Part shown: one piece after another, positions 6,931-14,637 of the stretch
Layout of the letters: each line of letters begins with the position of its first letter
Position numbering within the stretch: position 1 is the stretch's first letter
NCBI GenBank assembly: GCA_043744175.1
Contig: JAYTVD010000154.1
Coordinates: 1-15,534 of the forward strand
Length of the DNA stretch: 15,534 nucleotides
Direction of reading: 5' to 3'
Source: JANMEX01 sp043744175
GTDB taxonomy: Bacteria > Pseudomonadota > Alphaproteobacteria > Rhizobiales > Rhizobiaceae
Translations under genes and position numbers: made by a program
The notes under the pieces: generated by a model
Database searches by the model: none
Told to the model about the DNA's origin: nothing
What the model saw: only the letters and a program-made list of their open reading frames with translations

Positions 6931-7665
6931 ATGACAAAGTTTTCAGTACTTGCCGCATCATTATTGATCCTATCATCGTCTGCTTGGGCGCAAGAAACGC
7001 CCATTAAAGGCGTGGTAGAGTTATTCACCAGCCAAAGCTGCTCGTCTTGCCCACCTGCGGATAAAGTGCTTGGCGAGGTCATCAAGCGTGGCGACGTCGT
7101 AGCGCTGGCATTCCATGTTGATTATTGGAATTATCTGGATTGGAAAGACACTTTTTCTGATGCAGCTTTTACCAAGCGGCAATATGATTACGCAGCCAGT
7201 TTTGGCTCATCACAAGTCTATACGCCGCAAATGATTGTCAATGGAAAGCAGAGTGTAAAAGCGGGATCGCCGGACTCTGTGTTTGCAGCTATTGATGAAA
7301 TGAACAAGGCAGCAAGCCCAATGTCCGTGTCTGTTTCTGCATCCATCGAAAAAGGACACCTCAACATTTCCGCAGGCGCTGGCACAGGCGATGCCAATCT
7401 TGTGTTGGTTATCTTTGAAGCCAAAGAGTCCGTGGACATTTTACGGGGCGAAAATTCCGGCAAAACTGTTGAATATCACAATGCCGTCACCGAGGTGAGA
7501 ACCATTGGCATGTGGAAGGGCGGCGAGCTAAAGGTCGAACTTCCTGCCAAGGAATATATGGAAAAGAAGGGCTATGGCTGCGCAGTATTGCTGCAGCGCC
7601 AAACGGCAAATGGCACACCTGGCGAAATCATCGGCGCAGCGATGATTTCCGGATTGGAAAGCTAA
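6931..7665 (+). CDS. DUF1223 secreted thioredoxin-like protein
   Basis: The 244-residue product belongs to the DUF1223 family of unknown function. It begins with a Sec signal peptide: a short basic start, a hydrophobic core (VLAASLLILSSS) and a probable cleavage after AWA at residue 20. The mature protein is therefore likely periplasmic. The start of the mature domain, VVELFTSQSCSSCPPADK, contains a CxxC motif (Cys37 and Cys40) in a thioredoxin-fold setting, and the FHVDYWNYLDWKD and YTPQMIVNG segments are family hallmarks. The fold suggests a redox role, but no substrate is known. AAAGGG lies about 9 bases before the ATG. It is divergent from tetR. In related genomes, as far as I recall, this gene lies next to acnA, which would make the intervening minus-strand operon an insertion. 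Confidence 0.9.
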   Translation: MTKFSVLAASLLILSSSAWAQETPIKGVVELFTSQSCSSCPPADKVLGEVIKRGDVVALAFHVDYWNYLDWKDTFSDAAFTKRQYDYAASFGSSQVYTPQMIVNGKQSVKAGSPDSVFAAIDEMNKAASPMSVSVSASIEKGHLNISAGAGTGDANLVLVIFEAKESVDILRGENSGKTVEYHNAVTEVRTIGMWKGGELKVELPAKEYMEKKGYGCAVLLQRQTANGTPGEIIGAAMISGLES

Positions 7666-7668
7666 AAT

Positions 7669-7698
7669 AAAAAAGACCGGGCAAACGACGCGCCCGGC
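7669..7698 (-). terminator. Hairpin with T-tract facing the minus strand
   Basis: CCGGGC (7677-7682) pairs with GCCCGG (7692-7697) over a 9-nt loop. On the plus strand the hairpin is followed by C and A residues, which is wrong for a terminator of the DUF1223 gene. On the minus strand it is followed by TCTTTTTTATTTTAG, the normal form of an intrinsic terminator. It would therefore end a transcript coming leftward across 7700-8050. Confidence 0.55.
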
Positions 7699-7733
7699 CA
7701 AAAAACCAATGTTCCTGAGTGGTCCAGTCAGCC

Positions 7734-7940
7734 TTAACGCCGAGGGCGGGGGGCTTGGGGTTCGGCTATCAAGTTTGACCGGACCGTCTCAGGCAACATA
7801 GCTATGGTCGGTTTCAAATCTGGCAGCGGTTTGGCGAAATTGCGGCTTCTTCGTGGCGCGCAATCACCCTTTGCAACAGTGTGTGACGGTAAGTTGAACA
7901 TCCTGACAGTTCGCTGACGAACATAACTCACTGCTTCCAT
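7734..7940 (-). CDS. Doubtful small ORF, unknown protein (68 aa)
   Basis: This is an ATG-started frame for a basic 68-residue peptide, rich in Arg and Pro toward its end (EPQAPRPRR). I recognise no family, signal peptide or membrane segment. A weak GGGG lies about 9 bases before the ATG. The only positive argument is a minus-strand intrinsic terminator about 36 bases beyond its stop. Antisense-like composition and lack of recognisable motifs argue against it. Alternatives are a non-coding RNA ending at the same hairpin, or no gene at all. Confidence 0.2.
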   Translation of the reverse strand: MEAVSYVRQRTVRMFNLPSHTVAKGDCAPRRSRNFAKPLPDLKPTIAMLPETVRSNLIAEPQAPRPRR

Positions 7941-8097
7941 TGGTTCGCCCCATCGCGCAAATGCCGCATTCAGTTAGGTGGCGTGAACGGACCACAAAAT
8001 TCTCGGCGGGACCAAGTCACAATTACGATTTGAGGCTTGCCAAAACCTTTTTGCCGGTTCACGTTTGTGTACACACCAAATTCGATGGAACATGCGG

Positions 8098-8478
8098 ATG
8101 GATGAAAGTGGACTGAGGTCGGATCACGAAGCACGAACTGTAATCCCGTTCGACGCGTCCGCCGCTAAGCGGGTGGAAATGCCGGTCATGTTTGACCGCA
8201 AAGAGCTTAATCTCATCCTCAACCTCTATTCAAAAATGGTCGGCGCAGGCGAGTGGAAAGACTATGCCATCGACAGCATGAATGAATGTGCTGTGTTCTC
8301 GGTCTTTCGCCGCGCAACCGAAACGCCACTGTATCGCATTGAGAAAACGCCGAAGCTGGCCCGCAAACAAGGCGCGTTCAGTGTCGTGAATGCGAACGGA
8401 CTCATTCTCAAACGTGGTCATGAACTGGGTTTGGTACTGCGCGTTTTTGATAATACGCTAAAGTTGGTCCAAACCTAG
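8098..8478 (+). CDS. DUF2794 family protein
   Basis: The 126-residue protein matches the conserved alphaproteobacterial DUF2794 family: VMFDRKELNLILNLYSKMV (about 30-48), AGEWKDYAID, then AVFSVFRRATETPLYRIEKTPKLARKQG (65-92) and ILKRGHELGLVLRVFD (103-118). Function is unknown; there is no signal peptide or membrane segment, so it is probably cytoplasmic. The start is uncertain. I prefer the ATG at 8098, which has GGAA about 8 bases upstream; ATG 8092 would be too close to that site, and a TTG at 8065 has no site. The first 25 residues are not part of the conserved domain. Its stop lies one base from the stop of the converging acetyltransferase gene, with no terminator between them. Confidence 0.88.
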   Translation: MDESGLRSDHEARTVIPFDASAAKRVEMPVMFDRKELNLILNLYSKMVGAGEWKDYAIDSMNECAVFSVFRRATETPLYRIEKTPKLARKQGAFSVVNANGLILKRGHELGLVLRVFDNTLKLVQT

Positions 8479-8479
8479 A

Positions 8480-9040
8480 CTACTTCAACGCCTTCCAGTC
8501 GCTTGCCGGAAACTTGCCCGTATCCGGCAATTTATCAGCCCCGCCGTTCATTGAATATTGCATCATCACCGTGTCGATCCACTGACCGAATTTGAAGCCG
8601 GTGCCTTCGATTGTCCCAGCATGGCGAAAACCCAAACTGGAATGCAGCGCGACCGATCCCTTATTGCCCTTACCATCGCCAATCACCGCCACCATCTGGT
8701 GAAAGCCCAACTCTGTGCAAAGCTCAATCAGTCGCGCCAACAACGCTTTCCCGATGCCCTTGCCCTTGGCCTCGGGGGCTACATAAATCGAATCTTCAAT
8801 CATCCAGCGATAGCCCGGACGCGTGCGAAATGGCGAGGCATAGGCATAAGCCAAAATCACGCCGCCCTCTTCGGCCAAAATCCACGGAAAGCCATTGCCG
8901 GTGTTCGTCAAAAAGCGTCGCGCCAGTTCCGCCTCATCTGGTGGATCAAGCTCATACGAACCCGTGCCATGCAGCACTGCATGTTCATAGATTGAATGCA
9001 TATCAGCAATATCGGCAAGCGTGGCAGGGCGTATGTTCAT
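8480..9040 (-). CDS. GNAT N-acetyltransferase, phosphinothricin/methionine-sulfone acetyltransferase type
   Basis: The 186-residue cytoplasmic enzyme would transfer an acetyl group from acetyl-CoA to an amine. It resembles the Pat/Bar group: IRPATLADIADMHSIYEHAV at the start, YRWMIEDSIYVAP (78-89), the acetyl-CoA loop AKGKGIGKALL (91-101), then ALHSSLGF (131-138) and GFKFGQWIDTVMMQ (148-161). Many of these chromosomal enzymes act on methionine sulfoximine/sulfone or on unknown amino-acid-like compounds, so the natural substrate is open and I give no symbol. The ATG at 9040 has GGAG 8 bases upstream; the frame extends to 9076 without support. It converges on the DUF2794 gene with one base between stop codons. 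The terminator at 9092-9120 separates it from the upstream Bax-inhibitor gene. Confidence 0.9.
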   Translation of the reverse strand: MNIRPATLADIADMHSIYEHAVLHGTGSYELDPPDEAELARRFLTNTGNGFPWILAEEGGVILAYAYASPFRTRPGYRWMIEDSIYVAPEAKGKGIGKALLARLIELCTELGFHQMVAVIGDGKGNKGSVALHSSLGFRHAGTIEGTGFKFGQWIDTVMMQYSMNGGADKLPDTGKFPASDWKALK

Positions 9041-9091
9041 TGCAAAGTCTCCATACACATTTCGTAGCGAGAACAATGCGTTGCCGCAAAC

Positions 9092-9120
9092 AAAAAAGGC
9101 GGCTCGAAGGCCGCCTTTTT
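9092..9120. terminator. Bidirectional rho-independent terminator after the Bax-inhibitor gene
   Basis: GGCGGC (9098-9103) pairs with GCCGCC (9110-9115) over a 6-nt loop, with six A on the left and five T on the right, so the stem can extend to 11 pairs. It lies 22 bases past the stop of the Bax-inhibitor-1 gene on the minus strand and is its natural terminator. It also shields the acetyltransferase gene from read-through. Confidence 0.9.
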
Positions 9121-9142
9121 CAATTCCACTGACTGCTAGAGA

Positions 9143-9874
9143 TTAGCGACGATCGCCAACCAGACGCAGCAACATGATGAACAAGTTGATGAAATCAAGG
9201 TAGAGGTTCAGCGCACCGATAATCGCCTTGCGGCCTGCGGTATCGCTGGCATCGGCTTCATAATAACCTTCTTTGATCTTCTGTGTGTCATAGGCTGTAA
9301 GGCCCGTGAACACCAGAACACCAATCACGCTGATGGCAAAGCTCATGGCGGACGACGCCAAGAAAATGTTCACAACAGAAGCGATCAATATACCGATTAG
9401 ACCCATGAACAGGAACGAACCCCAGCTCGTCAGGTCTTTCTTCGTGGTGTAACCATAGAGCGACATCGCGCCAAAGGTTGTGGCGGTGATGAAGAATGTT
9501 TGCGTGATGCTCTGGCCTGTATAAACCAAGAAAATCGACGATAGAGACACACCAAGAAGCGCGGCATAGCCCCAGAAAGTTGTTTGCGCGGTAGAAACGC
9601 TCATCGAGTTAATGCGGAAACTCAAGAAAAACACCAGAGCCAGCGGTGCAAGCATCACCACCCAGCGCATCGGGCCGCCATAAATGGCTTGAGCGAACGC
9701 AGGATTGCTCAGCGCATAGGCATAAGTGCCATAGGCGGTAACACCCGTAATGCCGAGGCCAACAGCCATCAGATTATAAACGCGCAGCATGTAGGTGCGC
9801 AGGCCTTCATCAATATCGGCGCCCACTTGTGTGTTTGACACGGAGCGCAGCGGAGTATTGCGATAGTCAGACAT
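9143..9874 (-). CDS. Bax inhibitor-1/YccA family inner-membrane protein
   Basis: The 243-residue protein has a short cytoplasmic N-terminus (about 25 residues) followed by about seven membrane helices and a charged C-terminal end (LLRLVGDRR), the layout of BI-1/YccA/BsYetJ proteins. Family segments include TYMLRVYNLMAVGLGITG near the first helix, the central FFITATTFGAMSLYGYTTKKDLTSWG, and VFTGLTAYDTQKIKEGY with ALNLYLDFINLFIMLLRL at the end. Family members include a calcium leak channel (YetJ) and a modulator of the FtsH protease (YccA); which role applies here is unknown. The ATG at 9874 has GAGGA about 6-7 bases upstream, and a start 12 bases further up is unnecessary. It is a single-gene unit with its own terminator. 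Confidence 0.94.
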   Translation of the reverse strand: MSDYRNTPLRSVSNTQVGADIDEGLRTYMLRVYNLMAVGLGITGVTAYGTYAYALSNPAFAQAIYGGPMRWVVMLAPLALVFFLSFRINSMSVSTAQTTFWGYAALLGVSLSSIFLVYTGQSITQTFFITATTFGAMSLYGYTTKKDLTSWGSFLFMGLIGILIASVVNIFLASSAMSFAISVIGVLVFTGLTAYDTQKIKEGYYEADASDTAGRKAIIGALNLYLDFINLFIMLLRLVGDRR

Positions 9875-9938
9875 TGTCTTCCTCATTCATCCCGACTGGT
9901 GTCCATGAAAGGAGCGCGCTGGCGGGAAATCAGCTTAG

Positions 9939-9967
9939 CTACATATCAGTATGGTGATTCTATTGTG
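9939..9967 (-). promoter_or_regulatory. Possible promoter of the Bax-inhibitor gene
   Basis: On the minus strand a TTGTCG box and a CATACT box (each four of six consensus bases) are 17 bases apart, leaving a leader of about 60 bases to the ATG at 9874. The match is modest and alphaproteobacterial promoters are variable, so this is only a candidate. Confidence 0.3.
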
Positions 9968-9999
9968 TCACGACAAGGGCAAATGCAAAAAACCGCATC

Positions 10000-10026
10000 G
10001 GACACAAAATCAACGTTAAAGTGTCC
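10000..10026 (-). terminator. Weak hairpin across the end of the permease gene
   Basis: GGACAC (10000-10005) and GTGTCC (10021-10026) are inverted repeats around the permease stop codon at 10016-10018, with a 15-nt interior. On the minus strand a run of six T follows only after a further seven bases (GATGCGG), so the fit to an intrinsic terminator is imperfect. It may help end the ABC transporter transcript. Confidence 0.3.
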
Positions 10027-12574
10027 TCAACACGGGCGAGGCTTTCTGGCCCAAAATCCGGTATGTACCCGCCAAACCCATGCCAATCGTTAAGATAAGA
10101 GCGATGCCAACGGTGGTAAATAGCACAACGGGCTCAAAGCTGAACGTCAAATTCATGATATTGGTAATCACAAACCAAGCCGCCAAAGTTCCCGCCAAGA
10201 GCGCAAAAAGCGCCGTTGCTAACCCCACCAGCATATATTCCAGCACAAAGGCCCGTACCAATGTGCGCCGTGTTGCGCCGAGCATTTTCAGAATCACCGC
10301 ATCGCGAACACGAATGCGGTTCCCCGCCGCCAGCGCACCAGCTAACACCAGAACTGAGGCAATGAGAGCCACGGACGCCGCTATACGAATTGCCGTCGAA
10401 AACTGCGAAATGAAATTATTAGCCATCGACAGGGCGTCTTTCACCCGCACGGTCGTAATCGCCGGATAGGCTTTGGTCACACTGTTCAAAACCTTAGCCT
10501 CGCCTGCCGCATCCGACCCCGGGTCGGTCAGCGTCGAGAGCCACGCATGTGGCGCGCCTTTGAACATGGACGGCGAAAACACCATCACAAAATTAATTGA
10601 TAAAGACCGCCACTCAACTGCGCGCAAATTGGCAATCTTTGCGGTGATGTCGCGGCCCAAAACATTGACCGTGACCGTATCACCAACCGTGAGGCCAAGC
10701 TCGCCCGCTTCTTCAGCCGCAAACGAAACCAGTGGCTCGCCGCTATAGTCCGCCGCCCACCAACTGCCTGAAGCCAACGAGCTATTATCCGGCAGGGTAG
10801 CTGAATATGTGATGCCGCGGTCGCCGCGGGTTACCCAGCTCGCCTCCGGCGGTACCTTATAATCGGCAATTTTGATGCCCTTTAATGCCGTAATTCTGCC
10901 GCGTAACATCGGCACGTTTTGAACTTTACCTTTTGGCGAAAGCTCGTGCAGCAGCGTGGAAAAACCGTCAATTTCCTTGCCCTGAATATCCGCAAAGAAA
11001 AAGTCCGGCGCCTTGCCGGCGATGGAGCCTGAAATTTGGCTGCGCAGATTATTATCAATTAGCGAGATGGCGGCGAGTAACGTGAGGCCCAAGCCCAGCG
11101 AGATAACAACCGAGCGCGTGATGCCACCGGGACGATAAATATTGCCAACTGCCAAGCGCCAAATCGTCGATTGCGGACGCGGTAGGCGTTTGGCAATCCA
11201 GATCACCAGCGCCGAAACACCATAAAGAATGATAAACGCTCCAAGTGCCGCCCCCAAAAAGATCGCTGCGACGCGCCGTTGCTCTGACAGCAAGATCACC
11301 AGACCAGCGGTAGGTGCCATCGTAAATGCGGCAGCCAGCAGCCAGCGCCAGCCGCTCGTTTGCCCGCCCTCCAAAACCGTATCGCGAAATAGCATTGTGG
11401 GCCTGACGTGGCGCGTGCGGCCAAGCGGCACCAGCGCAAACGCCAGCGTCGTCATAAAACCGAACAGCGCCGCCAAGATGAGCGCACTCACCTGCACGCT
11501 GCGATCAATGGACAGCGGCAAGAAGCGCTCCAGCGTCGAGCCAACCAACGGCGGCACGATGGCTGAAATCACCAAGCCTATGGCGATGCCTGCCAAAGCG
11601 ATGATCAAAATCTGGATGAGATAAACACTCGCCACAAACCCGCCGCCGGCGCCTAGGCTTTTGAACGTGGCAATCACTGAGCGCTTGCCATCCAGATGCG
11701 CTTGCACGGCATTGGCCACACCAACTCCGCCTACCAGCAATGCACAAAGCGCGACCAGCGAGAGAAATTGAGAGAAACGCTCGACAGTGTCGGCCAGCGC
11801 CGGCGCGGCATTGGCACTTGTGGCAATGCGGAAACCGGCATCACCTAAGTCTTTACGCTGCGCCTTCTGCAAATCCAGCAGCGCTGATTTTGACAGCGTT
11901 TGGCCCATCAAAACTTTGTAATTGTAATTGGCCAACGAACCTGACCGGATAAGACCTGACGCCTGAACCGCCTCACGCGACATCATCAAACGCGGTGCAA
12001 AGCCAAAGCCCTCGGAAAGCACATCCGGTTCGCTGAGCAGTGTGGCGCGCAGTTCCAAATCGAGATCACCCACCAGCAAATGATCGCCAACCTTTAGCCC
12101 TAGCCGATCAAACAGGATTTGCGGAGCAATGGCGCCAAAGCGGCCATCGCGGTTGCTCAAAAGCGCTGAAAGGCTGAGCCCGCTATCCGTCTTAACAGTG
12201 CCATAAAGCGGATATGCTGCATCCACAGCCTTGATTTCCACCAGACTCTGATCGCTACCGCTCGGCAGCCGCGCCATAGAGCGCATCGTAACACCATAGG
12301 AAACCGCGCCCAGCGCCTTGATCTTCGTCAGTTCGGCATCGCTCGCCTCGCGCTGCACCAACTCATATTTAATGTCTGCGCCCAGAATATTGCGGCCCTC
12401 GCGCTCGATGGCCGTTGTGATGCCGTCAGCCACCGAGTTCACCGCGCCGATTGCCGCCACGCCAAGTGCAATGCAGGCCAGAAACACCCGAAAGCCGGAA
12501 AGTCCGCCGCGCAATTCGCGCATCGCAAACCGGGCCGCAAGGTTCAGCGAGGAAAAATAAGAACGCTTTTCCAT
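10016..12574 (-). CDS. ybbP: ABC transporter permease, FtsX-like (YbbP type)
   Basis: The 852-residue inner-membrane protein is the permease of a MacB/LolC-like (type VII) ABC system. After a short N-terminus it has a membrane helix at about 28-48, a large periplasmic domain (about 50-260), a first FtsX block near 265-400 (SLVALCALLVGGVGVANAV onward) and two or three additional central helices. A second periplasmic part follows, then a C-terminal FtsX block (RIRVRDAVILKMLGATRRTL, then helices to the end). This duplicated, roughly ten-helix layout is that of YbbP. The upstream frame to 12673 lies inside the ATPase gene. The ATG at 12574 is one base after the ATPase stop codon, which implies translational coupling. 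With YbbA and the divergent tesA it forms the familiar ybbA-ybbP/tesA locus. Transport substrate is unproven; a hydrophobic or lipid-like one is likely. Confidence 0.9.
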   Translation of the reverse strand: MEKRSYFSSLNLAARFAMRELRGGLSGFRVFLACIALGVAAIGAVNSVADGITTAIEREGRNILGADIKYELVQREASDAELTKIKALGAVSYGVTMRSMARLPSGSDQSLVEIKAVDAAYPLYGTVKTDSGLSLSALLSNRDGRFGAIAPQILFDRLGLKVGDHLLVGDLDLELRATLLSEPDVLSEGFGFAPRLMMSREAVQASGLIRSGSLANYNYKVLMGQTLSKSALLDLQKAQRKDLGDAGFRIATSANAAPALADTVERFSQFLSLVALCALLVGGVGVANAVQAHLDGKRSVIATFKSLGAGGGFVASVYLIQILIIALAGIAIGLVISAIVPPLVGSTLERFLPLSIDRSVQVSALILAALFGFMTTLAFALVPLGRTRHVRPTMLFRDTVLEGGQTSGWRWLLAAAFTMAPTAGLVILLSEQRRVAAIFLGAALGAFIILYGVSALVIWIAKRLPRPQSTIWRLAVGNIYRPGGITRSVVISLGLGLTLLAAISLIDNNLRSQISGSIAGKAPDFFFADIQGKEIDGFSTLLHELSPKGKVQNVPMLRGRITALKGIKIADYKVPPEASWVTRGDRGITYSATLPDNSSLASGSWWAADYSGEPLVSFAAEEAGELGLTVGDTVTVNVLGRDITAKIANLRAVEWRSLSINFVMVFSPSMFKGAPHAWLSTLTDPGSDAAGEAKVLNSVTKAYPAITTVRVKDALSMANNFISQFSTAIRIAASVALIASVLVLAGALAAGNRIRVRDAVILKMLGATRRTLVRAFVLEYMLVGLATALFALLAGTLAAWFVITNIMNLTFSFEPVVLFTTVGIALILTIGMGLAGTYRILGQKASPVLRTL

Positions 12575-12575
12575 G

Positions 12576-13277
12576 TTAAATTTCGCTGCCGGAGGCCGAG
12601 AGCAAATCGCCCTCAACGCGGCCTGAACGCATGTGAATCTGCCGGTCGCAACGCGCCGCCAATTGCGGATCATGCGTCACAAGCAGCAGCGTCATGCCCC
12701 GCGTGCGGCACGCCTCAAACAAAAGTGCGGAGATTTTCTCGCCCGTTGCCAAATCCAAATTGCCGGTCGGCTCATCAGCCACAAGAATAGCAGGCTGCGG
12801 GGCCAGCGCACGGGCAATCGCCACGCGTTGCTGTTCGCCGCCAGAAAGTTGCCCCGGAAAATGCGTCAACCGCTCGCCAAGGCCAACTTTTTCAAGCTCT
12901 TCCTTGGCACGCTTAAACGCATCCGGATGCCCCGCCAATTCCAGCGGCACAGCCACATTTTCCAGTGCGCTCATATTGGGAATGAGATGAAACGACTGGA
13001 ACACAATGCCAATGTTACGGCCACGAAACGATGCCATTTCGTCTTCAGAAAGGCTGGTTATATCAGTCTTGTTGATTTCCACGCGCCCGCTATCGGCCCG
13101 CTCCAACCCTGAAAGCACCATCAACAGCGACGTTTTGCCAGATCCGGACGGCCCTACAATGCCGAGCGAGGTACCCTGCGCCACTTCAAATCCTACATGG
13201 TCCAGAACTTTTACCTGCGATTGCCCGTCGCCGAGGGTCAAATTAACGTCATTAAGCCGCAATATTGTTTGGTGCAC
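12576..13277 (-). CDS. ybbA: ABC transporter ATP-binding protein (YbbA/LolD type)
   Basis: The 233-residue ATPase has all nucleotide-binding motifs: Walker A GPSGSGKTS (42-50), Q-loop glutamine 94 in IVFQSFHLIPNMSALENV, signature LSGGEQQR (144-151), Walker B ILVADEPTGNLD (164-175) and the switch histidine 202 in LLVTHDP. The LIPNMSALENVAVPLEL segment and the DEPTGNLD form are typical of the MacB/LolD/YbbA group that powers FtsX-like permeases. The start is a GTG at 13277 with AGGAAGG about 9 bases upstream; no ATG fits. It is transcribed away from tesA across a 66-bp gap and is followed, after one base, by its permease. It sits on the cytoplasmic face of the membrane and drives conformational work on a periplasmic or membrane substrate. 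Confidence 0.93.
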   Translation of the reverse strand: MHQTILRLNDVNLTLGDGQSQVKVLDHVGFEVAQGTSLGIVGPSGSGKTSLLMVLSGLERADSGRVEINKTDITSLSEDEMASFRGRNIGIVFQSFHLIPNMSALENVAVPLELAGHPDAFKRAKEELEKVGLGERLTHFPGQLSGGEQQRVAIARALAPQPAILVADEPTGNLDLATGEKISALLFEACRTRGMTLLLVTHDPQLAARCDRQIHMRSGRVEGDLLSASGSEI

Positions 13278-13343
13278 AGAAAAGCCTTCCTATATTGAGA
13301 CTGAAGAAACGCATCTGCGCCTCAAACCAAAAAGAGAAAAACC
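13278..13343. promoter_or_regulatory. Divergent promoter region between ybbA and tesA
   Basis: These 66 bases must contain the start signals for both divergent units, so their promoters overlap or are very close, and co-regulation is likely. I see a purine-rich site (AAGAGA) before tesA and AGGAAGG before ybbA. No promoter pair is convincing enough to mark. Confidence 0.4.
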
Positions 13344-13976
13344 ATGCGGCACATAATGAAATCTACGGCACAAGTTTTAGCATTGTTCGCCGCTATATGG
13401 TGCGCGACATGCAGTTTTGCCAATGCCCAGACAACAGAAATTGTCGGCTTTGGCGATAGCTTGATGGCCGGCTACGAATTGCCGGAAGGCGATGGTTTTC
13501 CCGCAGTGCTGGATATAGCGCTTAAAGCGCAAGGCTTGGATGTCCATGTCACCAACGCTGGCGTCTCCGGCGATACGACGACCGATGGTCTGGCGCGGCT
13601 GGACTGGTCTGTTCCGGATAGCACGAAGCTGGTGATTTTAGAGCTTGGCGGCAATGATGCCCTGCGTGGTGTCCCGCCTGAACTCACCGCACAAAATCTC
13701 GATGCGATGATTGTGAGCCTTAAAAAACGCAACATCAAAATCGTGCTGGCCGGTATGTTGTCGCCGCCCAATATGGGCAAGGATTATGAGGCCAAGTTCA
13801 ACGCCATCTATCCTGATTTAGCCAAGAAATACGCACTGCCTTTTATTCCCTTTTTTACCGAGGGTGTCACCGGCCATCCGGAGTTACAAATCGAAGATAA
13901 GCTGCATCCAAACCGCCAAGGTGTGGATATCATGGTGAAAAACGCGCTGCCGTACATTTTGGAAGCGCTGAAATAA
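13344..13976 (+). CDS. tesA: Arylesterase / acyl-CoA thioesterase I / lysophospholipase L1 (SGNH hydrolase)
   Basis: The 210-residue periplasmic hydrolase cleaves esters and thioesters of fatty acids and lysophospholipids in known relatives. A signal peptide is clear, with a hydrophobic core at 9-22 and a likely cleavage after ANA at 28. The four SGNH blocks are intact: nucleophile Ser39 in FGDSLMAGYELPEGDGFP, Gly in NAGVSGDTTTDGLARLDW, Asn104 in LGGNDALRG, and Asp185/His188 in DKLHPNRQG. A second ATG at 13356 is possible and would shorten the n-region by four residues; I keep 13344 because AAGAGA precedes it. It diverges from ybbA-ybbP, the standard partner locus, which suggests that the enzyme acts on lipid-like material handled by that ABC system. 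No clear terminator follows before thpR at 14042. Confidence 0.95.
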   Translation: MRHIMKSTAQVLALFAAIWCATCSFANAQTTEIVGFGDSLMAGYELPEGDGFPAVLDIALKAQGLDVHVTNAGVSGDTTTDGLARLDWSVPDSTKLVILELGGNDALRGVPPELTAQNLDAMIVSLKKRNIKIVLAGMLSPPNMGKDYEAKFNAIYPDLAKKYALPFIPFFTEGVTGHPELQIEDKLHPNRQGVDIMVKNALPYILEALK

Positions 13977-14041
13977 TTTTGTCACTTGCGCCGTGTCTCA
14001 TTCAATGATTCGTTTATGACATATTGATTCAGGAGGCCGCC

Positions 14042-14623
14042 ATGCCACGATTATTTATCGCCTTGGAAGTTCCGCTTGATATAACGCGCTCACTCACTTT
14101 GCTGAAGGGTGGCATGGCTAATGCCCGCTGGATAGATCCGGAAAATTACCACATCACGCTGCGCTTTATTGGCGATGTCGAAAATCACATGGCGGATGAA
14201 ATTGCCAATAGCCTAGACCGCGTGAAGCGCGCGCCTTTTGAGATTTCACTCACTGGAGTTGGCGAATTTGGCTCTAAAAAACCCCATTCGCTCTATGCTA
14301 GCGTCAGGCCTAACGCCGAGCTTTCCCAATTGGCTGGCGATATGGAGCGCCTGTGCCAACGCATCGGGCTTCCCGCCGAGCCGCGCAAGTTCGTGCCCCA
14401 CATCACAATTGCCCGCCTCAAAGCGCCGCTGATTGAGGACGTTGCACACTATCTCTCCAGTCGTGGCAATTTCTCCACGCAACCTTTTAAGGTCTCGCGC
14501 TTTGTGCTGATGAGTTCAAAAGATTCAGTTGGCGGCGGGCCATATATAATCGAGGAAGACTATCCGCTCAACGCCCGCGAATCTATGGCGCCGCCGCACT
14601 ATGCGACCGCCCATTTCAAATAG
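14042..14623 (+). CDS. thpR: RNA 2',3'-cyclic phosphodiesterase (2H family)
   Basis: The 193-residue cytoplasmic protein hydrolyses 2',3'-cyclic phosphate ends of RNA to 2'-phosphates; older names call it 2'-5' RNA ligase (LigT). Both catalytic HxT motifs of the 2H superfamily are present: HITL at 37-40 (in WIDPENYHITLRFIGDV) and HITI at 120-123 (in RKFVPHITIARL). The N-terminal RLFIALEVP is also characteristic. The ATG at 14042 has a near-ideal AGGAGG about 6 bases upstream, so an in-frame start at 14024 is rejected. It begins a three-gene plus-strand group, with the pterin dehydratase gene 14 bases downstream. The C-terminal YIIEEDYPLNA matches the usual family ending. Physiological RNA substrates in bacteria are not settled. 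Confidence 0.95.
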   Translation: MPRLFIALEVPLDITRSLTLLKGGMANARWIDPENYHITLRFIGDVENHMADEIANSLDRVKRAPFEISLTGVGEFGSKKPHSLYASVRPNAELSQLAGDMERLCQRIGLPAEPRKFVPHITIARLKAPLIEDVAHYLSSRGNFSTQPFKVSRFVLMSSKDSVGGGPYIIEEDYPLNARESMAPPHYATAHFK

Positions 14624-14637
14624 GCAGGAGCCACACT

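Larger units (their letters stand above)
7666..8097. other. 432-base gap between the DUF1223 and DUF2794 genes
   Basis: I find no well-supported gene here. The gap holds a GC-rich hairpin at 7677-7697 whose T-tract faces the minus strand. It also holds a poor 68-codon minus-strand frame at 7734-7940 and a stretch at 7941-8090 without recognisable promoter boxes. The DUF2794 promoter should lie in the right half, but I cannot point to it with confidence. Confidence 0.5.

Noticed and set aside
7669..7698. Hairpin taken as the terminator of the DUF1223 gene
   Set aside because: On the plus strand it is followed by CCAAAAAA rather than a T-tract, so the intrinsic-terminator reading fits only the minus strand.
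12633..13112. 159-codon plus-strand frame opposite ybbA
   Set aside because: It is antisense to an ATPase with complete Walker, Q-loop and signature motifs; no start signal or family match is seen.
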